Assembly: GCF_021869535.1 (NCBI RefSeq)
Contig: NW_026262593.1
Location: forward strand, 67,110,322 to 67,174,321
Source: Mytilus californianus
Taxonomy: Eukaryota > Mollusca > Bivalvia > Mytilida > Mytilidae
Direction of reading: 5' to 3'
Length of the DNA stretch: 64,000 nucleotides
Shown here: piece by piece, positions 61,301-64,000 of the stretch
Layout: each line of letters begins with the position of its first letter
Numbering within the stretch: the first letter of the stretch is position 1
Program-made: the position numbers and the translations under genes
Notes under the pieces: model-generated
The model's database searches: none
Told to the model about the DNA's origin: nothing
What the model saw: the letters and a program-made list of their open reading frames with translations, nothing else

Positions 61301-64000
61301 TAGGATATACCTGTTATTAGGATATTCCAGGGCTAAAAACTAGATCATATCATGCTTGTTCATGTATTTTTTATTTGGTAAGTTCGACCGTTTTCGGTAT
61401 GTTGGTGCTCAGTAATCCATAACCCAGATCAGTGCAATCTGTTCAATACTTAACTTTGGTTGCCCAGTATATTAGTTTTCTTGGGATATATAGGATATAC
61501 TTGTTTTTAGAGGATTCATGGGGTTCGAAACTCTATCATATCGTGCTTGGTCATGTATTTTTTCTTAGGTTATGTTTGGCCGTTTTCGTTATGTTGTCAA
61601 TCAATAATTCCTAACCCAGATCTGTGCACTTTATGCAGTACTTAATTTTTGTTGCCCATTCCATTTGCTTTCTTATGTTATTCAGGATGTACCTGTTATT
61701 AGGGGATTCTAGGACTAAAAACTCGATCATATCGTGATTGGTCATGTATTTTTTCTTTGGTAAGTTTGGTTGTTTTCGGTATGTTGGCGCTCAGTTATCC
61801 TTAACCCGGATCAGTGCACTCTGTTCAATAGTTAACTTTTGATGCCCAGTATATTAACTTTCTTGAGATATACAGGGTATACCTGTTTTTAGAGGATTCA
61901 AGGGTTCAAAACTCGATCATATCGTGCTTGGTCATGTATTTTTTCTTAGGTTATGTTCGTCCGTTTTCGGTATGTTGTCAATCAATAATTCTGAACCCGG
62001 ATCTGTGCACTTTAGTCACTACGTAACTTTCGTTGCCCATTCCGTTTGCTTTCTTATTTTATTCAGGATGTACCTGTTATTAGGGGATTCTAGGGCTAAA
62101 AACTCGATCATATCGTGCTTGGTCATGTATTTTTTATTTGGTAAGTTCGACCGTTTTCGGTATGTTGGTGCTCAGTAATCCTTAACCCGGATCAGTGCAC
62201 TCTATTCAATATTTTACTTTTTTTGCCCAGTATATTAGCTTTCAAGGGATATATACCTGTTTTAAGAGGATTCACGGGTGCAAAACTCGATCATATCGTG
62301 CTTAGTCATGTATTTTTTCTTAGGTTAGGTTCGGCCGTTTTCGGTATGTTGTCAATCAATATTCCTTAACCAGGATCTGTGCACTTAATTCAGTACTTAG
62401 CTGTTGTTTCTCAGTCCAGTTGCTCTCTAAGGATATATAGGATATACCTGTTATTAGTGGATTCAAGGGCTAAAAACTCGATTATATCGTGCTTGGTCAT
62501 GTATTTTCTCTTTGGTAAGTTCGACCGTTTTCGGTATGTTGGTGCTGAGTAATCCTTAACCCAGATCAGTGCACTCTGTTCAATATTTAACTTTTGTTGC
62601 CCAGTATATTAGCTTTCTTGGTATATATAGGGTTTACCTGTTTTTAGGGGATTCACGGGTGCAAAACTCGATCATGTCGTGCTTGGTCATATGTATTTTT
62701 TCTTAGGTTTGGTTTGGCCGTTTTCGGTATGTTGTCAATCAATAATCCTTAACCCGGATCTGTGCACTTTATTTAGTACTTAACTTTTGTTTATTAGTCC
62801 ATTTGCTTTTTTAGGATATATAGGATATACCTGTTTTTAGTGGATTCAAGGGCTAAAAACTCGATTATATCGTGCTTGGTGATGTATTTTTTCTTTGGTA
62901 AGTTCGACCGCTTTCGGTATGTTGGTGCTCAGTAATCCATAACCCAGATCAGTGCAATCTGTTCAATACTTAACTTTGGTTGCCCAGTATATTAGTTTTC
63001 TTGGGATATATAGGATATACTTGTTTTTAGAGGATTCATGGGGTTCAAAACTTTATCATATCGTGCTTGGTCAAGTATTTTTTCTTAGGTTATGTTCGGC
63101 CGTTTTCGTTATGTTGTCAATCAATAATTCCTAACCCAGATCTGTGCACTTTATGCAGTACTTAATTTTTGTTGCCCATTCCATTTGCTTTCTTATGTTA
63201 TTCAGGATGTACCTGTTATTAGGGGATTCTAGGACTAAAAACTCGATCATATCGTGATTGGTCATGTATTTTTTCTTTGGTAAGTTTGGTTGTTTTCGGT
63301 ATGTTGGCGCTCAGTTATCCTTAACCCGGATCAGTGCACTCTGTTCAATAGTTAACTTTTGACGCCCAGTATATTAACTTTCTTGAGATATATAGGGTAT
63401 ACCTGTTTTTAGAGGATTCAAGGGTTAAAAACTCGATCATATCGTGCTTGGTCATGTATTTTTTCTTAGGTTATGTTCGGCCGTTTTCGGTATGTTGTCA
63501 ATCAATAATTCTTAACCCGGATCTGTGCACTTTAGTCACTACGTAACTTTCGTTGCCCATTCCGTTTGCTTTCTTATTTTATTCAGGATGTACCTGTTAT
63601 TAGGGGATTCTAGGGCTAAAAACTCGATCATATCGTGCTTGGTCATGTATTTTTTCTTTGGTAAGTTTGGTTGTTTTCGGTATGTTGGCGCTCAGTTATC
63701 CTTAACCCGGATCAGTGCACTCTGTTCAATAGTTAACTTTTGATGCCCAGTATATTAACTTTCTTGAGATATATAGGGTATACCTGTTTTTAGAGGATTC
63801 AAGAGTTCAAAACTCGATCATGTCGTTCTTTGTCATGTATTTACTCTTATGTTAGGTTCGGCCGTTTTCGGTATGTTGTCAATCAAGTATCCTTAACCCT
63901 GATCTGTGCACTTTATTCAGTACTTAACGTTTGTTGCCCAGTCCATTTGCTTTCTTAGGATATATAGGATATACCTGTTATAAGGGGATTCAAGGGCAAA

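Larger units (their letters stand above)
38924..64000 (+). repeat. Right satellite array, same family and orientation as left
   Basis: More than 25 kb of the same A/B ~190-bp monomers, beginning inside a B-type monomer ('ttaggttcagccgttttcga') and running off the window. It contains the same higher-order monomer order as the left array (for example 40380-41900) and longer blocks, including a directly repeated 2291-bp block. Fused monomers mark past exchanges, for example at about 51630, 60440, 60745 and 61390. Repeated 60-123 codon open frames are by-products of the monomers: they recur only because the DNA recurs. Confidence 0.97.

Overview
The window looks like animal nuclear DNA, most likely from a marine mussel (Mytilidae, Mytilus-like). 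The grounds are intron-containing genes, AT-rich sequence, and several dispersed repeats that I recognise from memory as common in mussel genomes (about 20.2, 24.7, 31.1 and 37.4 kb). No database search was possible, so the species call is an inference. I see no bacterial genes, rRNA, tRNA or CRISPR.

Layout. Positions 1-9727 and 38924-64000 are one kind of satellite DNA in the same orientation. Monomers are about 190 bp, of two alternating subtypes (A and B), so the basic dimer is about 381 bp. Dimers are organised into higher-order repeats, for example a 1529-bp 8-mer and a directly repeated 2291-bp 12-mer. The short recurring open frames in these arrays are by-products of the repeat.

Between the arrays, 9728-38923, lies a single giant DNA transposon of 29,196 bp. 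It starts with CACTAG, ends with CTAGTG, and has 269-bp terminal inverted repeats that differ at three positions with no indels. It encodes a minus-strand transposase of the CACTA/EnSpm (Transposase_21, Tnp2-type) family in four well-supported exons (29029 down to 21850), plus a possible first exon near 29.5 kb. All splice phases agree and I see no internal stop. A second gene on the plus strand (exons at 16090, 29214, 31950 and 32693, model of 253 residues) has a Cys-rich N-terminus, a basic middle and an acidic tail. It is interleaved with the transposase gene on the opposite strand and may be an accessory DNA-binding protein, as in plant two-component CACTA elements; that role is inference.

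The element carries clusters of short motifs 1.4-3.1 kb from its left end and 1.8-2.7 kb from its right end that could be binding sites for its own proteins. A nested 1.84-kb element with two identical 469-bp direct terminal repeats sits in a transposase intron. Several tandem and dispersed mussel repeats have inflated its size. The satellite on either side is not contiguous across the element: there is no clear target-site duplication, and monomer phase and subtype both jump. The array was therefore rearranged at or after insertion, or mis-joined in assembly.
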